The notes: generated by a model not told the origin, from the sequence alone. A DNA stretch of 12,050 nucleotides from Proteiniphilum sp. (GCA_031255275.1 JAIRSV010000087.1:1-12050); one strand, 5' to 3'; counted from the stretch's first letter, positions 1 to 7,313 are shown. Made by a program: numbers and translations.

Positions 1-47
1 CCCTGACCCTCGACTCCCGACCATAAACCCTAAAAAACCGGTATAAA

Positions 48-1415
48 ATGAAAAAAGGACGCATTATCGTCGTAGACGACAACCGGAACGTTCTCAGCGC
101 TCTCAGAATCCTGCTGAGCGACCATTTTGAAGAGGTCACTCTCCTCTCCTCGCCCAACGCCCTGCCGGCCGCGCTGAGAGAGAAAAATCCCGACGTCATA
201 CTCCTTGACATGAACTATTCTGCGGGTATCAATTCCGGAAACGAAGGTCTATACTGGCTCACGGAGGTGAAAAAAACAAATCCCGACCTCCCCGCCATAC
301 TCTTCACCGCTTATGCTGACATCGACCTGGCGGTGACTGCCCTCAAGGAGGGCGCCTCTGACTTCGTGGTGAAGCCCTGGGACAACGCCAGACTGCTCGC
401 TACGCTGCAATCGGCGCTGGAACTGAGCCTCTCGCGAAAGGAGGTGACCCGCCTGAAGGAGAAACAACATGCCCTCAACACGCAGCTGAATCCCGACAGC
501 GACATCTATCCCGGCAACTCACCGGCCATGCGAGAACTCCTGCTGCTGGCCGACAGGGTGGCGAAAACCGACGCCAGCATACTTATCACCGGCGAAAACG
601 GGACGGGTAAAGAGGTCATCGCCCGCAGAATCCACCACCTCTCTCCGCGACACGCCGAACCGCTCGTGACCGTGGATATGGGTGCCGTTGCCGAAACGCT
701 CTTCGAGAGCGAACTCTTCGGTCACGTGAAAGGTTCCTTCACCGACGCCCGAAGTGATCGCGCCGGAAAGATGGAGGCGGCGGACAGGGGGACGCTCTTT
801 CTCGACGAAATCGGAAACCTCAGTTATCCCCTTCAGGCCAAACTCCTCAACGCCCTGCAGTCACGCCAAATCATCCGCGTAGGCAGCAACACTCCGCTCG
901 CCGTAGACATTCGTCTGATCTGCGCCTCGAACCGAAACCTCTTTGCCGACGCCGAAAAGGGTCTCTTCCGCGAAGACCTCCTCTACCGTATCAACACGAT
1001 CCGGATCGAGGTGCCCCCCCTCCGCCGCCGGAAGGAGGACATCCCGGGGCTTGCCACCTTCTTCCTCCGCCGCTTCGCCGCAAAATACGGCAAACCGGAT
1101 ACCTCCCTCAGCCGCGAAGCCCTCGCCGCCATGAGGGAATATGCCTGGCCGGGCAACGTGAGGGAACTGGAACATACGATGGAAAAAGCGGTCATCCTGG
1201 CCGACAGCCGCGAAATCTCTCCCGCCGGCCTCTTCCTCCCCCCTCCCGGCCGTGACCCGGGGCGGAACCCGGAAAACCTTACGCTGGAGGAGATGGAACT
1301 GATGCTTATCAAACGTGCCATACACAGCCACGGCAGCAACCTCTCGGCCATCGCCCGAGAACTGGGCATCTCTCGACCCACGCTCTACAGCAAAATCAAA
1401 AAATACGGACTCTGA
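48..1415 (+). CDS. Sigma-54-dependent response regulator (NtrC/AtoC type)
   Basis: A 455-aa cytoplasmic transcription activator of the NtrC class. When phosphorylated, this family oligomerises and uses ATP to open promoters held by sigma-54 RNA polymerase. Domains seen: an N-terminal receiver (residues 1-125) with acidic pair D10/D11, phosphoacceptor D54, T87 and K109; an AAA+ domain (about 155-385) with Walker A GENGTGKE (182-189), Walker B GTLFLDEI (248-255) and arginine-rich REDLLYRIN (308-316); and a C-terminal Fis-type helix-turn-helix (428-455). The sigma-54-contacting loop, usually GAFTGA, reads GSFTDA (229-234). The start is the ATG at 48, so the receiver is full length. No ribosome-binding site is visible, which is normal in Bacteroidota. 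The histidine kinase follows 34 nt downstream and is the likely partner. The regulon cannot be told from this window. Confidence 0.95.
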   Translation: MKKGRIIVVDDNRNVLSALRILLSDHFEEVTLLSSPNALPAALREKNPDVILLDMNYSAGINSGNEGLYWLTEVKKTNPDLPAILFTAYADIDLAVTALKEGASDFVVKPWDNARLLATLQSALELSLSRKEVTRLKEKQHALNTQLNPDSDIYPGNSPAMRELLLLADRVAKTDASILITGENGTGKEVIARRIHHLSPRHAEPLVTVDMGAVAETLFESELFGHVKGSFTDARSDRAGKMEAADRGTLFLDEIGNLSYPLQAKLLNALQSRQIIRVGSNTPLAVDIRLICASNRNLFADAEKGLFREDLLYRINTIRIEVPPLRRRKEDIPGLATFFLRRFAAKYGKPDTSLSREALAAMREYAWPGNVRELEHTMEKAVILADSREISPAGLFLPPPGRDPGRNPENLTLEEMELMLIKRAIHSHGSNLSAIARELGISRPTLYSKIKKYGL

Positions 1416-1449
1416 AAGCCTTCACTCACACTCACACGCGCCCCTGCCC

Positions 1450-2781
1450 ATGTTCAAATCCATCGAATACAGACTTCACCTCTACACCCTACTGCTGATG
1501 GTCGCTACCGCAGCAGCTACGATCCTCGCCCTGCAGGGCATGCACGCATACGCGGCCCTCACCGGCGTCGTCCTCTTCCACCTCCTGCGCCGGCTGCGAC
1601 AGAGTTACCACCAGTTCAACAAAAACATCATCTTCCTGCTCAACGCCCTCGACAATGGCGACTACACCTTCAACTTTGCCGAAACCAAACTCTCCCGCCG
1701 GGAAAGAGAACTGAACCGGATGATGAACCGAATCAAAGAAATCCTCTCCAATGCCCGAAAGGAGGTGATGGAAAACGAAAAATTCCTGAGTCACATCATG
1801 GAAAGCGTCTCCACCGGCATCATCATCCTCAACGAAGACAACCTGGTCATACAAATCAACCGCAGCGTCACCCGTCTGCTGGGTCTCCCGATACTCACGC
1901 ACCTCAGCCAGCTGGCCCATATCGACCCGTCGCTCCCCGACCTGTTCCGTAACCCCGAAACTTCCGGCACGACTATCATCAGAATCGCCAACGAACGCGA
2001 AGAAATACAGTTAAGCCTGAGAGCAACTCCCATCCTCCTGAAGGGTCGAAAACACAAAATCATCACCCTCAACAACATCGGAAGCGAACTCGATCACCGG
2101 GAAATGGACTCATGGATACGCCTGATCCGCGTAATGACGCACGAAATCATGAACTCTATCGCCCCCGTCACCTCACTCACCGACACCCTGCTGACGGCCC
2201 TCCGTCGCGGCGCGGAACCCGGCGGCGAAAGCTCGCCGCTGATGCAAAATACCGTTGAAGCGCTGCAAACTATCAACGCCACGACGAAGGGACTGATCAC
2301 CTTCGTCAGTTCCTATCGCCGTTTCACCGGCATTCCTCAGCCCCAGCCCCAGCCCGTATCGCTGCAAACCCTCATCGAAGAGGCCGTCGCCCTCGAAGCC
2401 GTCACCTTCGAAGAAAGAGGCATTGCCGTCACCCTTCACCTCCCCGCGCAACCGGTCGTGAAGTCGCTGGACGCAACACAAATCAAGCAAGTACTGCTCA
2501 ACCTCCTCAAGAATGCCATCGAAGCCGTTCCCGACGAAAGGGGAGAGATCGGAATCGAACTGAGCGAAAAATACGGTAAACTTCACCTCGACATCAGCAA
2601 TAACGGCGTTCCGGTTGCGAAAGAGGTACTTCCGAACATCTTCGTACCCTTCTTCACGACGAAGCGTTCCGGAAGCGGCATCGGGTTAAGCGTGTCGCGT
2701 TATATCATGCGACTTCACGGCGGTACGCTGACCCATTTCACCAAAGGCCCCCGGACGGTATTCAGAATGACGTTTCATTAA
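1450..2781 (+). CDS. PAS-domain sensor histidine kinase, membrane bound
   Basis: A 443-aa sensor kinase, probably phosphorylating the sigma-54 regulator just upstream. Two hydrophobic segments (about residues 9-29 and 31-47) form a hairpin in the inner membrane with almost no periplasmic loop, so the signal is probably sensed in the membrane or cytoplasm (inference). A PAS-like region spans about 105-210. The dimerisation domain carries the H box with H231 in MTHEIMNS, and the ATPase domain has N box NLLKNAIEAV (N355), F box FVPFFTTK and G2 box GSGIGLS (408-414). The G1 box reads ISNNG (382-386) instead of the usual DNG. A Gln-Pro repeat (297-302) comes from three CAGCCC units. The frame is open back to 1315, but that stretch overlaps the regulator gene and is low-complexity; the ATG at 1450 gives a proper membrane anchor at the N terminus. 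Confidence 0.93.
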   Translation: MFKSIEYRLHLYTLLLMVATAAATILALQGMHAYAALTGVVLFHLLRRLRQSYHQFNKNIIFLLNALDNGDYTFNFAETKLSRRERELNRMMNRIKEILSNARKEVMENEKFLSHIMESVSTGIIILNEDNLVIQINRSVTRLLGLPILTHLSQLAHIDPSLPDLFRNPETSGTTIIRIANEREEIQLSLRATPILLKGRKHKIITLNNIGSELDHREMDSWIRLIRVMTHEIMNSIAPVTSLTDTLLTALRRGAEPGGESSPLMQNTVEALQTINATTKGLITFVSSYRRFTGIPQPQPQPVSLQTLIEEAVALEAVTFEERGIAVTLHLPAQPVVKSLDATQIKQVLLNLLKNAIEAVPDERGEIGIELSEKYGKLHLDISNNGVPVAKEVLPNIFVPFFTTKRSGSGIGLSVSRYIMRLHGGTLTHFTKGPRTVFRMTFH

Positions 2782-3063
2782 TGGACAGTGGAGAGTGGAG
2801 AGTTGAAAATGTTTGGGAAGTGGAGAAGCGGAGAAAACCAGCTCGGGGAGCGGATTTCTCCACTCCGCTGACGCTGCGGTCGAAATGACGGCACCCCATC
2901 ATCACATAGCCACATTACCAGCTCGGGCGCTCCCCGAGCTGGTTTCCCCCGCTTGACAACTTCTTGACATTTTCAACTCTCAACTTTCAATTTTCCATTG
3001 AGAAAGGGCGTTCCCCGAGCTGGTTATCTCCACTTCCCAACCATTTTCAACTGTCCATTAATG
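2776..3063. repeat. Nested inverted and heptanucleotide repeat block between the kinase gene and hydE
   Basis: This fills most of the 366-bp non-coding gap at 2782-3147. Left-arm segments 2776-2789 (14/14), 2801-2826 (25/26) and 2836-2849 (14/14) are complementary, in matching order, to 3050-3063, 3027-3052 and 3012-3025. The left arm carries small extra insertions (about 14 and 9 nt). The left arm includes four imperfect heptads of the TGGAGAG type (2782-2809), and a block of four TTTCAAC-type heptads lies at 2971-2998. The left arm begins inside the kinase stop codon. No ORF here looks coding. It could be a degenerate intergenic repeat family or a MITE-like remnant, with no transposase seen. 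Confidence 0.8.
2917..2943. repeat. Perfect 11-bp GC-rich hairpin in the intergenic repeat
   Basis: ACCAGCTCGGG (2917-2927) pairs perfectly with CCCGAGCTGGT (2933-2943) across a five-base loop. The same core recurs singly at 2836-2849 and, inverted, at 3012-3025. There is no T-tract on either side (TTCCCCC follows), so it is not a classical intrinsic terminator. It could act as an RNA or DNA structure, but no function can be assigned. Confidence 0.75.
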
Positions 3064-3106
3064 AAGCTTCTCCACTTCTTAAAAAAACAGACGTCCCGAA
3101 AAATCG

Positions 3107-3114
3107 TACCTTTG
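3107..3114 (+). promoter_or_regulatory. Bacteroidota -7 element for hydE
   Basis: TACCTTTG matches the Bacteroides TAnnTTTG element exactly and lies 33 nt before the hydE ATG. No clear TTTG -33 partner is seen about 20 nt upstream, where the sequence is A-rich, so this is a moderate call. If real, hydE has its own promoter and is not read only from the kinase operon. Confidence 0.5.
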
Positions 3115-3147
3115 CTTCCTCAAACAAGATAAAAAAGACGCTGACAA

Positions 3148-4272
3148 ATGACATGTCTCGAAGCAATACGACGCGATATAACAACCACTCTCACCTCACC
3201 CTCCCTGAAAAAGGAAGACATTATCCCTATCCTGCAAATGGATTCAAAGGAAGAGATGCAAGCTCTGCAATCCCTGGCAATGGAAGTCAGAAAAGAACAG
3301 GTGGGACGGGTAGTCTATTTCCGCGGGCTTGTAGAGTTCTCAAACGTATGCCGGAAAAACTGCTTCTATTGCGGATTGAGAAGAGATAACAGGGAAGTGA
3401 ACCGCTTTCGTCTCGATGAAGAAGAAATCCTCCGCGCAGCCGCCTTCGCCCACGAAAACCGTTACGGCTCACTGGTACTCCAGTCCGGCGAAAACCAGCG
3501 CGAAGAATATATCGACTTTGTTTGCAGAATCGTAAGGAAGATCAAGTCGAAATACGACCTGGGAATTACCCTCTCCTGCGGAGAGCAGAGCAGAGAGACT
3601 TACCGTCGCTTCTTCGAAAGCGGCGCACACCGCTATCTCCTTCGCGTGGAAACCTCCTCGCCGGAACTGTACGGGAAATGGCACCCGGACGACGGAAAAC
3701 ATCGCTTCCAAACCCGCCTGGAGTGCCTGAAGTCTCTAAAGGATACCGGATTTCAGACCGGTTCGGGGAGTATGGTCGGCGTACCCTTCCAGACCTGGGG
3801 CGATATTGCGGGCGACATTCTCTTTCTGCGCGACATGGAGATAGACATGATGGGGATAGGCCCTTTCGTCGAACATTCGGAAACCCCCTTCCACCGGAAA
3901 GACGCCGCCTGCCTCATCCCGCGGGAAGAGCGGCTGAACGTCACGCTCAAAACCATAGCCATATTGAGAATATTGCTGAAAGACGTTAACATCGCCTCCA
4001 CCACAGCCATGCAGGCGCTGGACAGATTCGGCCGGGAAAAGGGACTGATGTTCGGCGCTAACGTGATCATGCCGAACCTGACCCCAGTCTCCCGCCGGAA
4101 AGACTACCTCCTCTACGAAGGAAAGCCCTGCCTCGACGAAGACGCCCTTCGGTGCAACAACTGCCTCCCGGTGCGGATAGCCTGCGTGGGCGACACGATA
4201 GGTTACGGCGAACGGGGAGACCCGCTGCACTACTTCCGGAGAGTCAGCCGGCACAGCTCCGACGGAGATTGA
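3148..4272 (+). CDS. hydE: [FeFe]-hydrogenase maturase HydE (radical SAM)
   Basis: A 374-aa cytosolic radical-SAM enzyme of the BioB/ThiH superfamily. HydE works with HydF and HydG to build the di-iron subcluster of [FeFe]-hydrogenase. The radical-SAM motif is CRKNCFYC (C68, C72, C75), followed by YGSLVLQSGE and a complete barrel. A second cysteine set, C328-x7-C336-x2-C339, has the spacing of the accessory Fe-S cluster known in Thermotoga HydE, which favours HydE over PylB or biotin synthase. The length is slightly above the usual 350 or so because of an N-terminal extension. The ATG at 3148 is preceded by an A-rich stretch and no Shine-Dalgarno. hydF, hydG and a hydrogenase are not in the window, so they must lie elsewhere if the pathway works. 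It converges on sufE with a 7-nt gap. Confidence 0.9.
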   Translation: MTCLEAIRRDITTTLTSPSLKKEDIIPILQMDSKEEMQALQSLAMEVRKEQVGRVVYFRGLVEFSNVCRKNCFYCGLRRDNREVNRFRLDEEEILRAAAFAHENRYGSLVLQSGENQREEYIDFVCRIVRKIKSKYDLGITLSCGEQSRETYRRFFESGAHRYLLRVETSSPELYGKWHPDDGKHRFQTRLECLKSLKDTGFQTGSGSMVGVPFQTWGDIAGDILFLRDMEIDMMGIGPFVEHSETPFHRKDAACLIPREERLNVTLKTIAILRILLKDVNIASTTAMQALDRFGREKGLMFGANVIMPNLTPVSRRKDYLLYEGKPCLDEDALRCNNCLPVRIACVGDTIGYGERGDPLHYFRRVSRHSSDGD

Positions 4273-4285
4273 AAAAGTTTCAATC
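4267..4285. terminator. Small hairpin across the converging hydE/sufE stop codons
   Basis: GATTGAAA (4267-4274) pairs perfectly with TTTCAATC (4278-4285) around a three-base loop. The hydE stop (4270-4272) and the sufE stop (4280-4282 on the minus strand) both lie in the stem. It could end or stabilise both transcripts. However, it lacks a U-tract on either side and the stem is AT-rich, so its terminator strength is uncertain. Confidence 0.4.
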
Positions 4286-4714
4286 CCTCTCCTCTTTGAC
4301 TTTATAAGCAATGGCATAAAAGCGGATCCGCTTGATTACCGCAAGCAATCCGTTGGCGCGCGTGGGTGAGAGATGTCCGGTCAGCCCGATCTCCTTCATA
4401 AAACGCAAATCGGTATTGAGAATTTCATCGGGAGTGCGGCCGCCGAATACCCGCAAAACCAGCGCAAGCAACCCCTTCACGATGATCGCATCGCTTTCCG
4501 CCTGAAACCACAGCCTCCCGTCACGATAACCGGCCTGAAGCCACACCCGGCTCTGACATCCCTCAATAATATTTTCGGGTACTTTATACTTCTCATCAAT
4601 CGGCGGCAAGGCATTCCCCTGCTCGATAATGACCGCATACTTATCCATCCAGTCATCATACATGCCAAACTCGTCAATAATTTCCTGCTGTACCTCGTCA
4701 ATTGTCTGTATCAT
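4280..4714 (-). CDS. sufE: SufE-family cysteine desulfurase sulfur acceptor
   Basis: A 144-aa SufE-like protein. The family takes persulfide sulfur from the cysteine desulfurase SufS, stimulates it, and passes the sulfur to the SufBCD scaffold for Fe-S cluster assembly in the cytosol. The sulfur-accepting cysteine is C53 in EGCQSRVW, followed by a conserved tryptophan region, and the C-terminal LSPTRANG motif (115-122) is present. The length matches the family. It starts 1 nt after the stop of the M28 gene, so translation is probably coupled, and it is the last gene of the gyrB-led run. No sufS or sufBCD is nearby. A CsdE-type role (partner CsdA) is possible but less usual in this phylum. Confidence 0.92.
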   Translation of the reverse strand: MIQTIDEVQQEIIDEFGMYDDWMDKYAVIIEQGNALPPIDEKYKVPENIIEGCQSRVWLQAGYRDGRLWFQAESDAIIVKGLLALVLRVFGGRTPDEILNTDLRFMKEIGLTGHLSPTRANGLLAVIKRIRFYAIAYKVKEERD

Positions 4715-4715
4715 A

Positions 4716-5726
4716 TCACTTTTTTTCTGTATAAATCACCTCCAGCACCGTCTGTCCGACCGCCTTCAGACACTTCCCGTCAATATTGCGCATATCATCT
4801 CCAAGCGTATGCCAGTGCGGAGCAAACCCCGTACGTGTATCGGTCTTCAGATTGATAATGTTGATGCAGGGCGCCCGGTGATGCAGGTTTACCGGCAAAT
4901 GATCGTCGATAATATACCCTCCGCTTTCAGGCCGGAAATAACGGGCATATCCCAGTCCCGCAGCAATGCCCCACACCCTCTTCACCACATCCGGCGCATA
5001 CTGCAGCGAATATCCCTCCTTCAGAAAGGTCGCATTTGCAGCGCCGGCCATATCGAGCAGAATACCCTGCTCCGCGCGATAATTCTTCACATGCGGCTGC
5101 TCCGACCAGTACCGCGACCCGAGACACCACCATTCCCCCCGTACCCGGTCAGTCTCAAAAGAGGGCTGTCCCCAGTCCTCCAGGTCGAAGAAAATAATGT
5201 CGACCCCCACATCCTCCGGAGGACGCCGCTGCAGGTTACGGGCAATCTCCAGCAACACACCCACCCCGCTCGCACCGTCATCGGCTCCCGCGATGGGTTT
5301 TTGCCGCCTGTCCGCGTCAGACTCCTCATCGGCAAAAGGGCGCGTGTCCCAATGGGCGAAAAGCAATAACCTTTTTTCTCTTTCGGGAAAATAACTTCCT
5401 ATAATATTGCGTATCGGCAGAATCCTTCCGTCATAATGCGTAACCTCCGCCCTCTGCTCAGTCACCCCGGCACCGAATCCCGTCAGCATATCCGCTAAAA
5501 AGTCTCCGCAGGCAACATGCGCCGCCGAACCGGGCACCCTGGGGCCAAAACCCACCTGTTTCACCACAAACGCGTAAGCACTGTCAGCATTGAAATCGGG
5601 CGAAACCTGTACGTACGGCTCCACTGCAGACACATTTCTGCCCGACCGGCAGGAACCGCACGCTATGGCTAACAAAACACCGGTCACCGGCAAAATCAAC
5701 AGGAAAAAACTGCCCGTCCGCCTCAT
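4716..5726 (-). CDS. M28-family glutaminyl-peptide cyclotransferase-like lipoprotein
   Basis: A 336-aa zinc protein of the M28 peptidase / glutaminyl cyclase fold. Bacteroidota homologues turn N-terminal Gln of exported proteins into pyroglutamate in the periplasm. From the chosen start (ATG at 5726) there is an Arg-rich N terminus, a hydrophobic stretch and a lipobox-like LAIAC with C23, so it is probably an envelope lipoprotein. Metal and active-site motifs: AHWDTRPFAD (H125, D127), GADDGASG (D149/D150), FFDLEDWG (E183/D184), LLDMAGA (D225) and HWHTLGDD (H306). GADDGASG and FFDLED with a WCLGS segment resemble cyclase more than aminopeptidase, but specificity is inferred. The frame is open to an ATG at 5777, which would give 353 aa and put 17 extra residues before the signal peptide; a third ATG lies at 5756. 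It sits between the antiporter and sufE genes. Confidence 0.87.
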   Translation of the reverse strand: MRRTGSFFLLILPVTGVLLAIACGSCRSGRNVSAVEPYVQVSPDFNADSAYAFVVKQVGFGPRVPGSAAHVACGDFLADMLTGFGAGVTEQRAEVTHYDGRILPIRNIIGSYFPEREKRLLLFAHWDTRPFADEESDADRRQKPIAGADDGASGVGVLLEIARNLQRRPPEDVGVDIIFFDLEDWGQPSFETDRVRGEWWCLGSRYWSEQPHVKNYRAEQGILLDMAGAANATFLKEGYSLQYAPDVVKRVWGIAAGLGYARYFRPESGGYIIDDHLPVNLHHRAPCINIINLKTDTRTGFAPHWHTLGDDMRNIDGKCLKAVGQTVLEVIYTEKK

Positions 5727-5784
5727 AAAAATCCGTATATGCCGCACACTCAACATCCGCACACCAGGCCCGGCCACCCTCCGG

Positions 5785-7299
5785 CTACTGATTCTTCCGA
5801 TAAGAAAAATTAGAAATACCTATATTCTGATACGTCTCCCTCAGCGCATCCTCATTATCCGAGATCACCAGCAACTTATCCCCCGCATACAGTTCCGTCT
5901 GTCCGGTCGGCACAAAATACTGTTCCCCCCGCTTCACCATCACAACCAGCGTCTTGTCCGGGAGCGGCATCTCAATCAAATTCCTCCCATACAGCAAAGT
6001 CTCCTCCGTAATCAGTATCTCCGTCATGGCCGATTTGATCTCCTCGGCAAACTCCACATCGAAATCCTCAAAAGCCTTATACTTCTGCGGCTTTTCAGCC
6101 AGATTCAGCCACCTTGCCACCGCCGGCAGAGACGTCCCCTGCACAAGCAGCGAAACAATAGTAATCACGAAAACCATATTAAAAATCCACCGCGCATCCG
6201 GAATCCCGGCCGCCAGCGGCAGAATGGCAAAGATAATGGGAACCGCCCCCCTCAGCCCCACCCACGAGATATAAAGATTATCCCTGAACCCGATTTTACG
6301 GAACGGAATCAATGTGAGAAACACCGTCAGCGGACGTCCGACAAAGATCAGAAAGCCGGAGACAATTAAAGCCGGCACAAGCACTTCGAGCAACTCCGCC
6401 GGATTCGCAAGCAACCCCAGAGTGATGAACAGCAAAATCTGACTCATCCACGCAAACCCGTCCATAAACTTCATAGACGTACGCTTGTGCGAAAACTTGG
6501 AATCACCAATCACCAGTCCGGCGATATAGACTGCAAGATAACCGTTCCCCTTCAGGAAATAGGTAGCCGCAAAGATAAATATCCCCAAGATCAGCAGCAG
6601 AATAGGATAAAAAGAAGTATTGTCCATCCGGATACGGTTAATAACGCTCACCGCCCCCTTTCCCCCGAAGTAACCGCTTGCCGTACCAACGAGAAGCTGA
6701 ACCACAATAGTCAGCGCCACCGTACCGATACTGGGGTCATTTCCCGACTGGATAATACCCATAAACACGATGGTAAGCATATACGCCATCGGGTCATTAC
6801 TTCCACTCTCCAGTTCCAGCAGCGGCCTCAGATTATTCTTGAGCGACAGCCCCCTGGAACGCAGTATCCCGAACACCGAAGCCGAATCGGTAGACGAAAA
6901 GGTGGAAGCAAGCAGCATGGCCGTCAGCAGACTGATGCCCAGAGAAGGGAACATAAGCCCCGACAGCCAGTAGGTAAACAGGCCGGTAATGATGGCCGTG
7001 ATAGACACGCCAACGGTAGCAAGCAGCACACCCGGCCAGATGACCGGTCTGATCTCCGCGAACTTCGTATCCAGTCCGCCGGAGAAAAGGATAATAGTCA
7101 AACAGATCGTACCTATGGTCTGTGCAGTCTGCACATTCTCGAAAGTCAAACCGAACCCGTCGGATCCGAAAACCATTCCCACCACAAGGAAAAGCAACAA
7201 TATGGGGACACCGAAGCGGTGACCTGCCTTCCCTACCAACATACTTATAAAAAACAGGACAGATCCTGTCAGTAATAATAATTCCGGAGTAATCGTCAT
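5785..7299 (-). CDS. CPA1-type potassium/proton antiporter with RCK_C domain
   Basis: A 504-aa inner-membrane cation/proton exchanger resembling NhaP2/CvrA (YcgO). Residues 1-400 form about 12 hydrophobic segments. Transport motifs are visible: STDSASVF (136-143, D138), ESGSNDP (164-170, D169) and WVGLRGAVP (346-354, R350). The cytoplasmic tail (about 415-490) looks like a TrkA-C/RCK_C ligand-binding domain with the typical LPDKTLVVMVKRG and GDKLLVI stretches, which in related transporters gates activity by a bound ligand. The likely role is K+ (or Na+) extrusion against H+ for pH and osmotic balance; ion specificity cannot be read from sequence. It starts 14 nt after the LD-carboxypeptidase stop, in the same operon. 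E. coli CvrA is somewhat longer at the C terminus. Confidence 0.92.
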   Translation of the reverse strand: MTITPELLLLTGSVLFFISMLVGKAGHRFGVPILLLFLVVGMVFGSDGFGLTFENVQTAQTIGTICLTIILFSGGLDTKFAEIRPVIWPGVLLATVGVSITAIITGLFTYWLSGLMFPSLGISLLTAMLLASTFSSTDSASVFGILRSRGLSLKNNLRPLLELESGSNDPMAYMLTIVFMGIIQSGNDPSIGTVALTIVVQLLVGTASGYFGGKGAVSVINRIRMDNTSFYPILLLILGIFIFAATYFLKGNGYLAVYIAGLVIGDSKFSHKRTSMKFMDGFAWMSQILLFITLGLLANPAELLEVLVPALIVSGFLIFVGRPLTVFLTLIPFRKIGFRDNLYISWVGLRGAVPIIFAILPLAAGIPDARWIFNMVFVITIVSLLVQGTSLPAVARWLNLAEKPQKYKAFEDFDVEFAEEIKSAMTEILITEETLLYGRNLIEMPLPDKTLVVMVKRGEQYFVPTGQTELYAGDKLLVISDNEDALRETYQNIGISNFSYRKNQ

Positions 7300-7313
7300 C
7301 TTGTGATAATTTT

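Noticed and set aside
1..47. Promoter or operator upstream of the response regulator
   Set aside because: Only 47 nt are available, with C-rich repeats of CCCGACC type and no TAnnTTTG or -24/-12 element. The true promoter is probably outside the window.
1315..1449. 45-residue N-terminal extension of the histidine kinase reading frame
   Set aside because: It overlaps the coding sequence of the upstream regulator, is low-complexity, and would bury the membrane anchor. The ATG at 1450 is the better start.
2917..2943. Intrinsic terminator for the two-component operon
   Set aside because: The stem is strong, but there is no U-tract on either strand.
2776..3063. Possible CRISPR array in the repeat block
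   Set aside because: Repeats are short, imperfect, in opposite orientations and without regular spacers, and no cas genes are present.
2964..3389. 141-aa plus-strand reading frame across the repeat block and hydE start
   Set aside because: It overlaps hydE in another frame, starts in heptad repeats and has no recognisable domain.
5727..5777. 17-residue N-terminal extension of the M28 lipoprotein
   Set aside because: It would put a charged stretch ahead of the signal peptide. The ATG at 5726 gives a normal lipoprotein signal. It remains possible, as it would leave only a 7-nt gap to the antiporter gene.
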